From the NCBI GenBank assembly GCA_022410635.1, contig JAJVDF010000140.1, positions 1,839,417-1,903,416 of the forward strand: DNA of 64,000 nucleotides. Direction: 5' to 3'. The stretch comes from Tretioscincus oriximinensis (Eukaryota; Chordata; Lepidosauria; Squamata; Gymnophthalmidae). Each line of letters begins with the position of its first letter. The first letter of the stretch is position 1. The notes under the pieces are model-generated. The model was not told the origin of the DNA and ran no database searches. It saw only the letters and a list, made by a program, of their open reading frames with translations. Below, in pieces: positions 1 to 11,456 of the stretch. A program made the position numbers and the translations under genes.

Positions 1-843
1 TTTATAAATATTGTGTTCTGCTTTTATTGTTCTGACTCATCCTAAGCCTACTGAAAAAGTACTCTATCAGCATTGATCCCACTGTTTTCGGTTTAAAGTA
101 AATAGAAAGAGTTTGGGTCTAACAGGGTTTCTGGAGCTTCCCCCAGCAGAAGTGGATTAAAATAAGAGAAAAGTTAAGTTATTTGGATTTTCTCTGGTAT
201 AAGCTACTTCAAAGTCAAAGTCCTGTTTCCTTTGCCTGTGAGAGGGCAGATTATTTTTGAATGGAGGGATTAACCATTGGGGGTGTATATGAAATTAAGA
301 CTCAGGCTGGGACATTTTTTAAATAACTGTTATGACATCATAGCCAAATGGCAACTGGGACATTTTTTCCAAGGCTGATACTTGCACAACTTCTAAGTTT
401 TATCCACCTTTTGGAGGGTTGGGGGTGGAATGGCATTACCGGAAAATGAAAGGGATTCCACTTCCGAATAATCTCACCTAGCCTAACTGTTGCAGGGATA
501 CCTTCTACGCAATTTTCATGGGATGTACTATGAAGTTGAAACACATTTTGGGCTGTTGAAGTTAAAAATTCAATTTGAGGTGATGCAATAGAAGTGCTCT
601 TTGGGATTCCCACACTTCACATATTTGGCAGCATCCAACCCTGCAATGGGCCCATCACCACTACAACAAACAGTCTGATTTGGAAGAAAGAAGAGAATTA
701 AAATCAATTCTTTTCTCTGCCTCCCAAAATTTCTGCCCCATTGCAACCAAGAAAAAGGATTGATTGTGGGTGAAAACACCCACATTTGGGGAGGGGAAAG
801 GGAGGGCTGGAACCCCAATCCAGCCAGTAGCCTGCTAGGAGAG
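1..843. other. No gene or recognisable repeat
   Basis: Both strands carry only short, compositionally ordinary reading frames. I see no splice-flanked exon or familiar repeat. It is probably old intergenic sequence. Confidence 0.5.
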
Positions 844-973
844 TTACCAAGGAGCTGTGTAGGAAGGAGGAGGTGCCATTTCCAGTCTTTTCTCCCTTCA
901 TATCCCCAAATCTGCTTTAAGGGAGAAAAGACTGGAAATGGCACCTCCTCCTTCCTACACAGCTCCTTGGTAA
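844..973. repeat. Perfect 55-bp inverted repeat (hairpin)
   Basis: Arms 844-898 and 919-973 are exact reverse complements over all 55 positions, separated by a 20-bp loop (899-918). The flanks are not complementary, and I see no target duplication or transposon end. A recent snap-back duplication (template switching) explains a perfect palindrome with sharp edges. A microRNA-like precursor or an assembly fold-back artefact are alternatives. Confidence 0.9.
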
Positions 974-1021
974 CTGGACGCTTGTGAGATAGGCAGGAAA
1001 GAGGTTCTGCCTGTCTCGCTA

Positions 1022-1089
1022 CAAGTGTCCNTATGCGCATGCGCGCGCGCACGCTCACGTGCGTAAGCGTGCACACGCGCACGCACCCC
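1022..1089. repeat. Alternating purine-pyrimidine GC/GT tract
   Basis: About 65 bp of nearly continuous CG, CA and TG alternation, with one ambiguous base at 1031, followed by a C-rich run. Such tracts can adopt Z-DNA under negative supercoiling (established knowledge). No gene is linked to it here. Confidence 0.75.
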
Positions 1090-1099
1090 CCACCCCCGT

Positions 1100-2139
1100 C
1101 CCGGTTTTGCCACTGCTGTCTTTCTGCTAACCAACATTAGGTACGACCCATTTTTAGAGCATTTTAATTGCTCTGCAAATGAGCATAACTGGGCATAGAT
1201 TCTGTCCCCAGAAACAGATCAGATGCTGTTGAGTGAACATTCTGTCCCAGATCACAACTGACATTGTGCAAAAGGACTGTGAGGATCCTGTGTCTATGCC
1301 TAGCTAGCTTTTGACCTCTTGATTAATATACCGTAGGATGATTACATCTTTCTAATGTGCTTTTAAATGAAAGAATAATCATTTCTCCCCTGGAACAGTA
1401 AATGAATACAGCATGTTGCAGGATATGAAAAGCCTTCCACCAAATTTAATGAATAATCTTTAGTATATGAAGGGGAGTGTTAGAGGCACGTCCCTTCTTT
1501 GTGCAATTATTGATGATACACAGAGACCCTGTGCCCTATTCCAAGGGTGAGGCTTTGAATCCCACCATACCTTCACAAATAAGACTGTGAAAATGGTTTT
1601 GGGAATCTCTCGTTATTTAGATCCCTGACCCATGAACTGAGACTGTTTGAGAACAGAACGTCTGTTTATTTGTCTACTGTACTTGCAGAACCACCCAATA
1701 ATCAAGGGTCTGTTGTGGTTTATAGGGCAAAAATATGGAAACTTAATTTAAAGCATAATAAAACACAACATAAAAGGACAATAAATTAAAACATAAATCT
1801 TGCATTTTGACAGAAACTCTTTTGCCTTCTGGATGGATTATTTAGGTTAGGAAATACATTTCTGCTTAATCTATTTTGCATGACAATAATAAACTACTTT
1901 GCATTCATTATTTTGCTTTATACAGGGCAAAGACACAGACAGGCTGTATCTTCCAGCTGTAGAAGATTCTTCTTGAATCCATTACCTCTGATTGTGCTTG
2001 GAAAAGAAATCTATCAGCTTTACTTTGGCTACAACCCCATGGCTCCTTTATGCCTGCAGTGATCACCTCCAAGTTAATATGGACTGCATGCCCTGGGGTA
2101 TAGGAAGCTGCAAGGTCCCACAATAAACCAACCTATTTA
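1100..2139. other. No gene or recognisable repeat
   Basis: AT-rich sequence with no supported exon and no clear mobile element end. Only short chance reading frames are present. Confidence 0.5.
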
Positions 2140-2395
2140 TTTTCTCGATCCCACAACATTAGGACTAGAGAGCTTTCCTTGAAGCTGATGGGTAGAAGAG
2201 TTAGGACAGACAAGGGAAAGTATTTTTTCACCCAGAGAGTCTATGGAATTCACTTCAAGAAGAGGTGGTTATAGTTAGCAACCTGGATAACTTCTAGATA
2301 GGATTAGATAAATTCATGGAAGACAGGTATATCAAGAGCTACTAGAGGGGAAATCATTGAATCACTAATTTAAAACCTGGGCAATCCATAATGGC
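2140..2395 (+). mobile_element. CR1-type LINE 3' fragment
   Basis: It carries the conserved 3' block beginning near 2187 (gctgatgggtagaag), then the stretch about pieces with a cacccagag motif, a mismatch-rich middle, and the 'attcatgga ... gctactaga' segment. It aligns by eye with 56230-56582 and, in reverse, with 13487-13965. It is a 5'-truncated, decayed non-LTR retrotransposon copy without coding capacity. Confidence 0.7.
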
Positions 2396-2489
2396 AACAT
2401 AGGCAGTGACTCATTACACCAGGCAGCTCAAAACATGACCCCAGTCTCTTCTTCTCCATCATACATGGGTGGGTGGGGAGTCTTGCTCA

Positions 2490-3589
2490 ACACCATGGGA
2501 GCTCACTTGTGGGATTCCTCAGGGGTCGATCCTCTCCCCCATCTGTTCAACATCTATATGAAGCCACTGGAAGAGGTCATCAGGAGATTTGGATTGAAGT
2601 GTCATCAGTAAGCAGATGACATGCAGCTCTATCTCTCTGTTCTGTCTGAATCAGGAGAGGTGCTTGAAGTGCTTGACTGGTGCCTGGAAGCAGCAATGGG
2701 CTGGATGGGGGCCAATAAATTGAAGCTGAATCCGGACAAGATGGAGGTACTGTGTGTTGGAGGATCCTAAGTTCATGAATTGGGGAGGCACCCTGTCCTT
2801 GATGGGGTAAAATTGCCCTATAATGGACAGGTGTGAAATCTGNGGGTGCTCCTGGACTTCTCGCTAACACTTAAAAAATATGTGGAGGCAGTGGCCAGGA
2901 GTGCCTACTTCCAGTTACATCTGGTTTGCCAGTTACAGCTATTTCTGAACAGGGATGATCTAGCCACTGTAATCCATGCTCTGGTAAGTTCCAGATTGGA
3001 ACTATTATAATGCGCTCTATATGGGGCTGCCCTTGAAAATGGTTTGGAAGTTGCAGTTGGTGCAGATTGTTGCTGACCGAAATGGCTGGCTGGACACACA
3101 TCTCATCGGTCTTGAAAGAGCTGCACTGGCTACCAATCTGCTACCGAGCCCATTTCAAGGTGTTGACTTTAACTTACAAGGCCCTTAATAACTTGGTTCC
3201 CAAATACCTAAATCCCATATCAACCTGCCCATGCCTTAAGATCTGCAGGGGAGGCCCTCCTGGTTGTACCAGCTTTTTCAACAGCCAATGGTGAGGGAAC
3301 CTGGGGTGGGGCCTTCTCGGTATTTGCCCCCAGGCTTTGGAATAGTATCTCCCTCGAGGTGCGTCTGTCATCATCATTGTATTCATTTAGAAGGTCCTTA
3401 AAGGCGCACCTCTTCAACCTCGTCTTTGGATGAAGAAATGCTGGGTTTTTTTTCTCTCCCTCTGCCTTCAGATGCTGATTGTACTGTTTTAAAATGTAAA
3501 TTTTGTACTGTTTTTGTTGTTGTTGTTGCTGATGTTGCTGCCCTGAGAACTTTGGGTATGGGGCGGGGTGCAAATAAATAAATAAATAA
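2490..3589 (+). mobile_element. L2-clade LINE, 5'-truncated, decayed
   Basis: A non-LTR retrotransposon remnant. Near 2510-2640 the translation shows a CGIPQGS-like reverse transcriptase motif, then an LFNIYMKPL-like block and a decayed ADD catalytic box (ADDMQLYL, preceded by a stop where Tyr is expected). It continues through the C-terminal region (LHWLPICYRAHFKVLTL at about 3118-3170) and the 3' UTR, with 'ggggaggccctcctgg' at 3247. It ends in a short (AAAT)n tail near 3571-3589, typical of L2. Frameshifts and stops interrupt the frame throughout, so it is not functional. The tail of this copy matches fragments at 4345, 28815 and, reversed, 41163. Confidence 0.85.
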
Positions 3590-4344
3590 TACATGCGTCA
3601 GTTCAGAGGCGACTGAAGTTAACTTTCATATGCAGCCCTGATAGAGTCTCCTGATAAAACTACATAGTCATACCCTTTCATTTTTAATTATTTAGCCCCT
3701 GAGCACAGTATGATTTGATTAAGCTTTGACACATATTCAAATTAAACATGATTCACTGTGATATTCAAGATATTTGCACTGGAACAGAAATTCTCCCAGA
3801 GATTAGCCATTTTGGGTCCAGCATAAAATCTTCCCACCTAGAAACCAGATTGGTCAAATCTCACTTTCCCTTTCATCCATAGAGGAAGGTTTGCAAATAA
3901 GTATAATTCTCCCAAGTGTAATTCTCTCCAGCCTTATGGTAAGTCAATGACCACCATGGTTGTAATGGGTCTGGAGCCAATTGGAGGCGAGTTTCAATTC
4001 CTGGTTGCCAGGGGGTGGGAGGAAAGTGTGGTGCCCATGTAGACATTAGCTATTTCTTGCTGTGCTTTCCCCCTCTCTTTATATATATTTACATTTCTGC
4101 CTTCTCCGATTCTTGTGCAGTTGCCACTCTCTTACTATACTCATCTTATTGACTGGAAATATTTTGAGGCATCTGTCAATTGCTCAATCACTGTGGGTTT
4201 ATTTGGTACCCAGTGGCCCTCAGTACTGGCAATAAAACTACACTGAACCTGACTTGTGTATGTGAGTGTGCAGTCTCTCTCTGTTTTGCCTTCCAGGTGA
4301 CATCATTCAATATACAGTTTATCGNTCATTTATTATATTGACCC
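3590..4344. other. No gene or recognisable repeat
   Basis: No exon-like frame, RNA gene or element terminus was recognised between the two L2 copies. Confidence 0.45.
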
Positions 4345-4709
4345 ACCACAGAGTAGACACTGCTCCTTTGGGCCTCACTGGAAATAGCCCTTCTGGTTAG
4401 AGACCCTCCTGGCTGTAGGGGAGGCCCTCCTGACTGTACCACCACCCTCAGTGACACAGAGGGTGGGAACCCAGAATATGGCCTTCTCTGTGGCAGCTCC
4501 CAGACTATGGAATAGTTTCCCNTTCGAGGTGCGTCACCATCTGTGTGCGCTTTCAGAAAACCTCTTTGGCCTGGCCTTTGGCTGAGAAAACTACCCATTT
4601 TTAAATATGGCTCTTTTTAATGTGTTAAAATTATGGTTTTATTGTTAACGGCCCTGAGATCTACGGTTATACGGAGGTATAAAAATGTAAATAAGTAAAT
4701 AAATAAATA
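4345..4709 (+). mobile_element. L2-clade LINE 3' end
   Basis: It has the same 3' UTR landmarks as the copy at 2490-3589: 'ggggaggccctcctgac' at 4419, 'tttcgaggtgcgtc' near 4521, 'ccctgagatct' near 4652, and a terminal taaat/aaat tail to 4709. It is 5'-truncated and contains no reverse transcriptase domain. Confidence 0.8.
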
Positions 4710-5943
4710 TACACAACCAATCTTTCTTCAGCACTCACTGGCTGAAACAACCACTGGCTCAAATGACCCTCGGCTTAAACCAATGATGGGAGCATCCACA
4801 ACAAAAATATCTGGCAGGGACATCTCAGGCAGATATCATGTGCAAAGGCGCGCACTAATTTATTGTGACATCTTTCAGGGCATGGTAGAAGTGATGTCAC
4901 TCTGGGCGCCATTTTCCCTGAAGCATATACTAGAAATGACACTTCTCTGTCACTTCTGGTAAAATGGCTGCACCCAGGCTAAGGAAACTTTTCTTGTATA
5001 ACCCTCCACATGATCTCAGATCACATGTGAGGGTGCATTATCTCATAGACTAAGCAAAGCATCAAGCCTCTTCTCTGTTTTTATAGTTTTCTCTTCAGGC
5101 TATAGTTTCTATGGGATTGACTATTTTCTTGGCCTCTCCACCCCCCCTCCCCCAAGGTCTTATTCTTGGTGGCCATACCCCTTTGGGGCTCTCATTTCCC
5201 CTTCCCTCCTGGGATTCTAAGACTGTCACAGCCCTTTCATCTCTAGTTACCATAACAAATACCAAAACCTTTTTCAAAAAGGTGCCATATGTAGGGCCTG
5301 TTGAATGCAGCACATAGCTCCAGAACTGTTTTGTTCCAGCATGAAAATATTTATAACTATTCTGTCTAGCCACAGAAATTGAAGGCCAAATTCTAGTTCA
5401 CTGGAACTGCATTCAACCCATCATCCATTTGAAGATAAAGCCTGTTTGTTTGAACAAATTTTATCCCACAGGCTGAAAGTGGTTGAGCCTTAGATTTCTG
5501 GCCCATTCTGAAATTTTATTGCACAGGTGGAACCTNTTGTTCCTTCTGCCTTGTTGCTTCTAGAAAATAGGTAACAATTGGGAGGAGTCTTGGCCAGAAC
5601 CCAAGAAGCAGCCCATTTTTAATAAAAAAATCCCCATAAAAGGGGAGTCTCTTAGTATTTTAAAAACTAACAAGAAAAAAGGTGGTCAGAATGAGCATTC
5701 ACAGACATGTAGACTTAAGCCTGTTCCACATATCACTTACTTATTCCACAATATTCCACAAGAAAGTATGGATATTTTAGAATAAAGCAGTTCACAAATG
5801 CTTTATTGTGGAATATAAATGATATGCTGATCAGCCTTTACTCATGGTTCTTACATTTTTTTATTAGTATCTAAGGCACTATGTATCAAAAAATACAAAA
5901 TTTTGTATCCAGACTAATATGACTATTTCTTTAATTTTAAACT
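4710..5943. other. No gene or recognisable repeat
   Basis: No supported coding sequence. A weak inverted motif pair lies at 5748 (ttattccacaata) and 5802 (tattgtggaata). I cannot assign it to an element. Confidence 0.4.
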
Positions 5944-5944
5944 A

Positions 5945-6375
5945 AGGCTGCGTTCACATGATGAGCTAAAAACTGGAATAAAGCTAAATTCCNTAATATA
6001 GCAATCGCGTGTCTGTGCACACCACAAAGCTATATTCCGGAATATTAGCAATCGCATTTGTGCACATGAAGCTATTTTATGGAATATAGCAATCTTGTGC
6101 ACAAACACCCTCCTGCCTGCTTTCGGGGGCTGCTTCTGCCATTGTTGGAGGATCGTTTGCCTCCTCCTTGAAGCCAGTCTGTCAGCAGCAGCCCCCGAAA
6201 GCAGGCAGGGGGGTATTTGTNCACAAGATTGCTATATTCCAGAAAGCAGGTGGAGGTCTGGCTAGAGGAAATTCTGCCGAAGCAAAGACGAGGCGGAGAC
6301 GGCTGCATTCTGCTGGCCACATCCATATGGAGACTAGTTCTGGGTAACATTTTGGGACATTTTGGCATGTGGATG
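5945..6375. mobile_element. Putative non-autonomous DNA transposon with inverted arms
   Basis: The left edge carries 'aaggctgcgttcacatg', an end motif also seen in related form at 18070, 22877 and, reversed, 14262. Inside, arms 6081-6137 and 6184-6240 are near-perfect inverted repeats around a 46-bp loop, both with 'gaatatagcaatcttgtg' and 'ctttcgggggctgct' in opposite orientation. There is no coding capacity. The superfamily and the right boundary are uncertain. Confidence 0.45.
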
Positions 6376-6389
6376 GCCAAGCTCTGTGG

Positions 6390-6556
6390 GTGACATNAGC
6401 TTTCGTAGACATGTCTACTTCTTCAGATGCACCTGAAGAAGTAGACATGTCTATGAAAGCTTATGCCACCCACTTTTCTCCTGTTAGTCTCTAAGTGCTA
6501 CTAGCCCCTTTGCTGAACTTTCTACTGGACTAACATGGCTATTTCTCTGAAATTGC
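6390..6556 (+). mobile_element. Penelope-like element 3' tail, foldback form
   Basis: 29-bp arms at 6398-6426 and 6433-6461 are inverted copies (one mismatch) of the 'ctgaagaagtagacatgtct' block. The right arm continues into the full tail (cttatgccacccacttttc, ctttgctgaactttct, actaacatggctatttctct). The same tail terminates the GIY-YIG-bearing element at 11472-12148. Here only the terminal sequence is present, preceded by an inverted piece of itself. No target duplication could be identified. Confidence 0.7.
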
Positions 6557-7612
6557 ATTGATTGGTTATTTTATAGCAGACATCTTTAAAAATCCTCTAA
6601 ATGGCCTTTGTAGGGCATTCAATAAATGGTAGATCTTGCAAGACTTTGAGACTAGATGTAAAAGTTAATTGATTTTTGGCTTGCAGAGAATGCTGGAAAT
6701 TGTAGGAAGGCAAGCACAACACAGCACAGCACTGACTTATGGGAAAATCATGTGGAAAGAATACAAGGAAATATAACATGAAACAGCATGAAAAATTAAA
6801 TGTGATTGGGGAGGCAATCACAAAGAGTTTTTTTCAGATTTAGAGTAAATTCCAGAATACAGAATGTGGGGATGGGCCATCAGATGTAAGGAATGAAACC
6901 TGGGATATTGTACTTGCATANTAGATGCTATACTATGGACCTGTACCCACTTTTTGCTAACAATTCTCAGTTTAAACAACCTTATATGAATTTTGTGAGT
7001 ACAGCACTATACTGTATAAATAACCCTCAGATTATTATTTTTAATTGTCATGTTACCCAAGACCATTTTTAAATATATGCTTTTAAATTTTTGATTTTCT
7101 AGTGCTGAATCTATCATTTATCCATTTCTAAAAACAAGGAAGTCAAATACTATCTCTGGGATTTAAGGAGCTTCTAGAGATACTTTGCAAAGCTTTTTGC
7201 TGCTTTCAGCATCTTCTTTCAGAAAACAGCTGATGCACCATTGAAATATATGTCTTTCTCCAGGAATCATAATGAATATATACACAGCAGCTGAACCCCT
7301 CTCCCCATTATCACATTTGTTCTTTTGACCTTGAAGATCACTTTGTTTCTGAGTGTTAATCAGAATGTCTTCTTAGCTGCAAGAAGATGGATTGAAAATG
7401 CATTTACCAGAACCACATTGCTAGATGATAATGCATCCAGTTGAGCTCAGACTGAACTTGCCATTTCTCTGAGGCCCTGACCGCCATCTCTGTGAAAGGA
7501 TAATTTGAGGATCTTGTGGGTTTTCTGGAAATCTAGCATAGGAATAAAACCCTAAAATGAGAGAGAGAGAAAGTGAGAGTGAGATGGATATGTAGCTGGA
7601 CTTCTACTGAAG
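6557..7612. other. No gene or recognisable repeat
   Basis: Ordinary AT-rich intergenic sequence. A short GA-rich stretch (7559-7585) precedes the LTR. No exon is supported. Confidence 0.5.
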
Positions 7613-7618
7613 GGAGAC

Positions 7619-8384
7619 TGTTGGGGTTAGCCATGTGGGACATATGTTAATTGGCATTAATATATTTGATATAAAATATACTTGGATTGACCTTTGCTAG
7701 CCAAAGTGAGGCCTGCATGGAAATTTTGAAAAAATCTCTGGTCACCCCAGCCCCAGGAGTAAAGAGGAACAGCTAAATCACCCTTCCTGTCCTAAGGGCA
7801 TATCTTGCTCAAGAAACCTTGCCAGACTGAATGGATTAATGATAACCATCATGGCAAAAGGCAATCTTTGTTTAACCAGGCTACGCACCTGGGCTGAAGC
7901 CATCAGCCTGATAGTGGCCTGGAGGTAAACCATTTAAGACCATTAAGATAATCTCTCCTGTGGGTGAGTCACTGGGTTCCTGTACTTAGGAATAATAGCA
8001 AAGACAAACAATGGCTAAAGAGGGTCCATCCTGTATCTCAACACCATACCATATTTGGCATTTCCTGACCAGGCTGCACCTCCTTGGGAGGAGAGAAACA
8101 CGTCACACAGGTGTCACAACCTGGGTCCGCCCTGACCCACGTGTGCTGTACCAACCCCTTTCTTGACATCNCCGCATCTATCCACGCCTTCTGATTTTAG
8201 GTCAATAGAAGACGGTGCACACCGTTATTCTGGAGTGCCTCATAACCCTGTGAGAGCTCCTGGATCACTTCTGAANCCAAGCTTCGTTGTCCNTGTGAAT
8301 CTCTTTACACATGTCTGCACGCATTGGATCCAGCTACCTTAAGCAAGCTAAGGAGCCAAATAACGGGCAAGCAAACTCCCGTTA
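7619..8384 (+). mobile_element. Probable solo LTR of an endogenous retrovirus
   Basis: A 766-bp non-coding block flanked by the direct repeat ggagac (7613-7618 and 8385-8390). A 6-bp duplication is typical of betaretrovirus-like (class II) insertions. The left end reads TGTTGGGGTT and the right end AACTCCCGTTA, giving short imperfect inverted ends. The canonical CA terminus has decayed to TA. A TATA-like AT stretch lies near 7668-7682. No internal viral genes or second LTR are present, consistent with LTR-LTR recombination. Strand is assigned only from the better TG end. An unrelated element with chance flanking repeats is the alternative. Confidence 0.5.
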
Positions 8385-8390
8385 GGAGAC

Positions 8391-11300
8391 ATCAGGGTGC
8401 AATCAGACATGCTGGTTGAGGCAACCTGTGGACAAATTTGAGGCAATAGGGGCAGGCTTAAAATCCCTAAAATCATCTTACCTTGCCTTGAAGTCTGGGA
8501 ATGGCCGTGTTTTCTTCATACACAACATAACATTATCAAGAGCAAGTATTTCTTTTNGGCTTACTGAGCAAGGAGCTTCATAAGCAGAAAAGAGAGAAAT
8601 TTAGCCAATCACCGCATGAGAACAAATGTTGCTGGTGCATGAGCAATCAAGGTCAGGGAAAGCTGGATAGTGGTGAGTACTTATCATNAGGAAGGCATTG
8701 CCAGACTTTGAGATGAAGGGAAACCATTGTATGGAAACATGAGGCAAGTTTAATTGATTGAATGTCTCTTTTTTATGAGTATCTTGCCATTCCTCCACCA
8801 TTCTTCCACTTTAGGTAGTGTTCTGACCTGTACTTTGAAGGTATCTTCTGCCTTGAAGAACTGGACTAAACCAGAGCACACACCTTGGCCAGGTTTAACC
8901 TAGAATGAAAAGCTGATTCAGAACACCACTTTAGTTCAAATTCTTTATTGCAGATTTGAAATCCCTATTTCCTTGCCAGAGGAATGGTCAAAATGGGTTT
9001 GAAGACCCAAATGGGTCTCCAGAAATAATGCAGTAAGGAATAGAAGTTTATTGGCTGTGATGGAAGCAGCAGATGATGTGCAAAGAGCATGCTATGTAAA
9101 AAGTGCTATGTCAAATGCACCTCTCTCTGCACAGATCTTGTCTGACCTGAGATCTTCTGATGTGTTATCACAAGTTATTTGAAAGTCCAATTCGTGCAGA
9201 ATCTTTTTGCATCTCTAGTGCACAGAAAGTTGCCTGGTCCTTACTTGCTGCATAGGAGAACAGGGAGATCTTCACAAGCACAGCAGATGGAGAAGGAAAG
9301 GGTTAAGCTCAAAACAAGTTATTCCAAATTGCCTGAAGAATATATGTACCTCTATCTAGGAATGCAATGTGTGAATCATGCTCTTCATTAATCTTCTTGA
9401 ATAAGAAAGGGACATAAGGACCCCTTTCCAAAGTGCCACTTCAGAGTGAAAACTAATGTTCTCCATTTATAAACCAGCAGGGAGTAAACTAAGCAGCAAC
9501 ATAAATGTGGAGCTCTTACAGGAAATAGCCACAGGAATGGAAATATACCATTTTAAAACATTATTTGGATTTTATTTTTGTTACAACTAATGCTGAGTGA
9601 CCCAGGGCAAATAAAATTAAACTTCCATGTCAGTTGGCAATGTATCTCTGAAACAAACAATGGGGTGAGACTTTACACTCTTGCCCTGGGTATAACTTTA
9701 TATAAAGCCATAAACAATTACTGGAATTTACTGTGAACAACAGTAACCTAAAAAGATGAATAGTCGTCATTCCCACATGTGGCTAACTGAATGGGCAGAA
9801 GTTCTATTTAGGTCTCAGACTGTCTTCATTTGAAGGCGAGAAAAACCCATCCCTATGGTTAAAACTGCTTTGGTCTTTCTGGCACCTAGTTATATATCAG
9901 TAATATATCATTTTTGGTGGTTTCTGGTGGTGATTTGCCATATTGTCATCCGTGGGTTGATACAACCCATTAAGCAACCACCCATACAAGCTTTAACATG
10001 TCAGAGTACTCTGTAAGTTGGAAATCAGCTGATCATTTGGTTCTCAACATCAAGATACCCCACACCCAATTCCCACCACCCCATTTTAGTAACAGCTCTG
10101 TGGACTGCTATTAAAGTATAATGTGTTGTGGAAATGCTGGGGCAGAAAACTAACATTTCTTCCCTATTTGCTGACAGCCAATCTACCTCTAGGTCCAGTC
10201 ACAAAATTAACTGGTATGAAATTTAGCACAACACTAACCTTCTTACATATTTCTTCTAGTATTTGATATTTCTTGGAAAAAACTATTCCATGGGAAGTCT
10301 GAAAGTACCAGGATGAATGAACCCTATTTTGAGGCCGTTTATCTGTGGAACGTGTGTCAAGAGAGAAGCAGAGAATGCCATAATAGTGGGGTAGTTGTCA
10401 TGGACAGCATTGTTCTGCAGAGTCAGTTTTCCTGTCTTTCTCTATTTTCCTTTGCCTTATTACTATTATTAGGGGATAAGATTCTTCTGCCAAGAAACAC
10501 AGCCTGAGGGCTCTTGTAACTAAATTTGCTGCATGTGGCTTGTCAAAAAGCAGTGTACAGTATTTTCAAAGACCAGAGCTAGAGGTGATGGGAAGAAAGA
10601 AGGTGTTTAGCTCTGGGGCATTCATGTTCCAATGTGGAATCAATCTGTGATATTGATCAGTGCTTTAAAGCTGCCAAACTGACGAAGAAGCGGATGGGAA
10701 ATGCATCTGGACAGATGGACAAAATGATGGGCAAAGAGCACACTGTATGATTGAGGGGGGAGTGGGGAAGGGAAGAAAGAGCTAGAGTTACAAATCATCA
10801 AATATCCATGGAAATGGCAACTCTGACTAGTATGCACAAAATAAAATCGATTCCATCTAGCATGGAAGTAATTCAGTTTCAAGGTAATTTCTGCAGAAGG
10901 CAGGAGATGGGGTTGAGGAAATAATAATAATAATGGTAACCATCTTCTTTCTTCCTTTGGAGAGGATGTTTCTATTATGTGAGATTTTAAAACATGAAGG
11001 TTGAAGACTTTCCAGTTTGGCTCCCAGCAAGCCAGTGCAGACCATGGATAATGGGAGTTTCAAGCCACAAATCCTGGGGAGGCCACACACTGCCGTTTTC
11101 ATTTGATATATTTCAGGCTGTCATTCCAGAAGAAAGCAGTGCTTCTTAATGTTGTATCACTCCAGAGTTCTTCACGAAAATAGTACAGAGAGAAGTCTGC
11201 ACTGCTGTTGAGTAGGGCTCTCACAAATACTAGAATAGGAGCTTGCTGGTTTAATAGGTATGAAAAAGTAATTTGCCCCCGGGTGCTGCAGACATTATAA

Positions 11301-11456
11301 GTAGCACCTGATGAAAAATTATCTCTTCCGTATCTAATAAAGCTGCAAATCCCTATTCCAGATTGTAAGTGGTAATCTTACTTTTGAGAGATAGAAGCTT
11401 CATAAAATTTATAGATGGAATGCGATGTTCTATGTCATGCTTGGTCAAATCAAGTG
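8391..11456. other. Three kilobases without gene or clear repeat
   Basis: No convincing exon, RNA gene or familiar element was found. A possible short inverted-end element spans 8815-8932 (agtgttctga at the left, tcagaacaccact at the right), and an ATA/ATG microsatellite lies at 10920-10935. Confidence 0.45.

Noticed and set aside
844..973. microRNA precursor
   Set aside because: The stem is perfect and much longer than typical animal precursors, and there is no expression evidence. Kept only as an inverted repeat.
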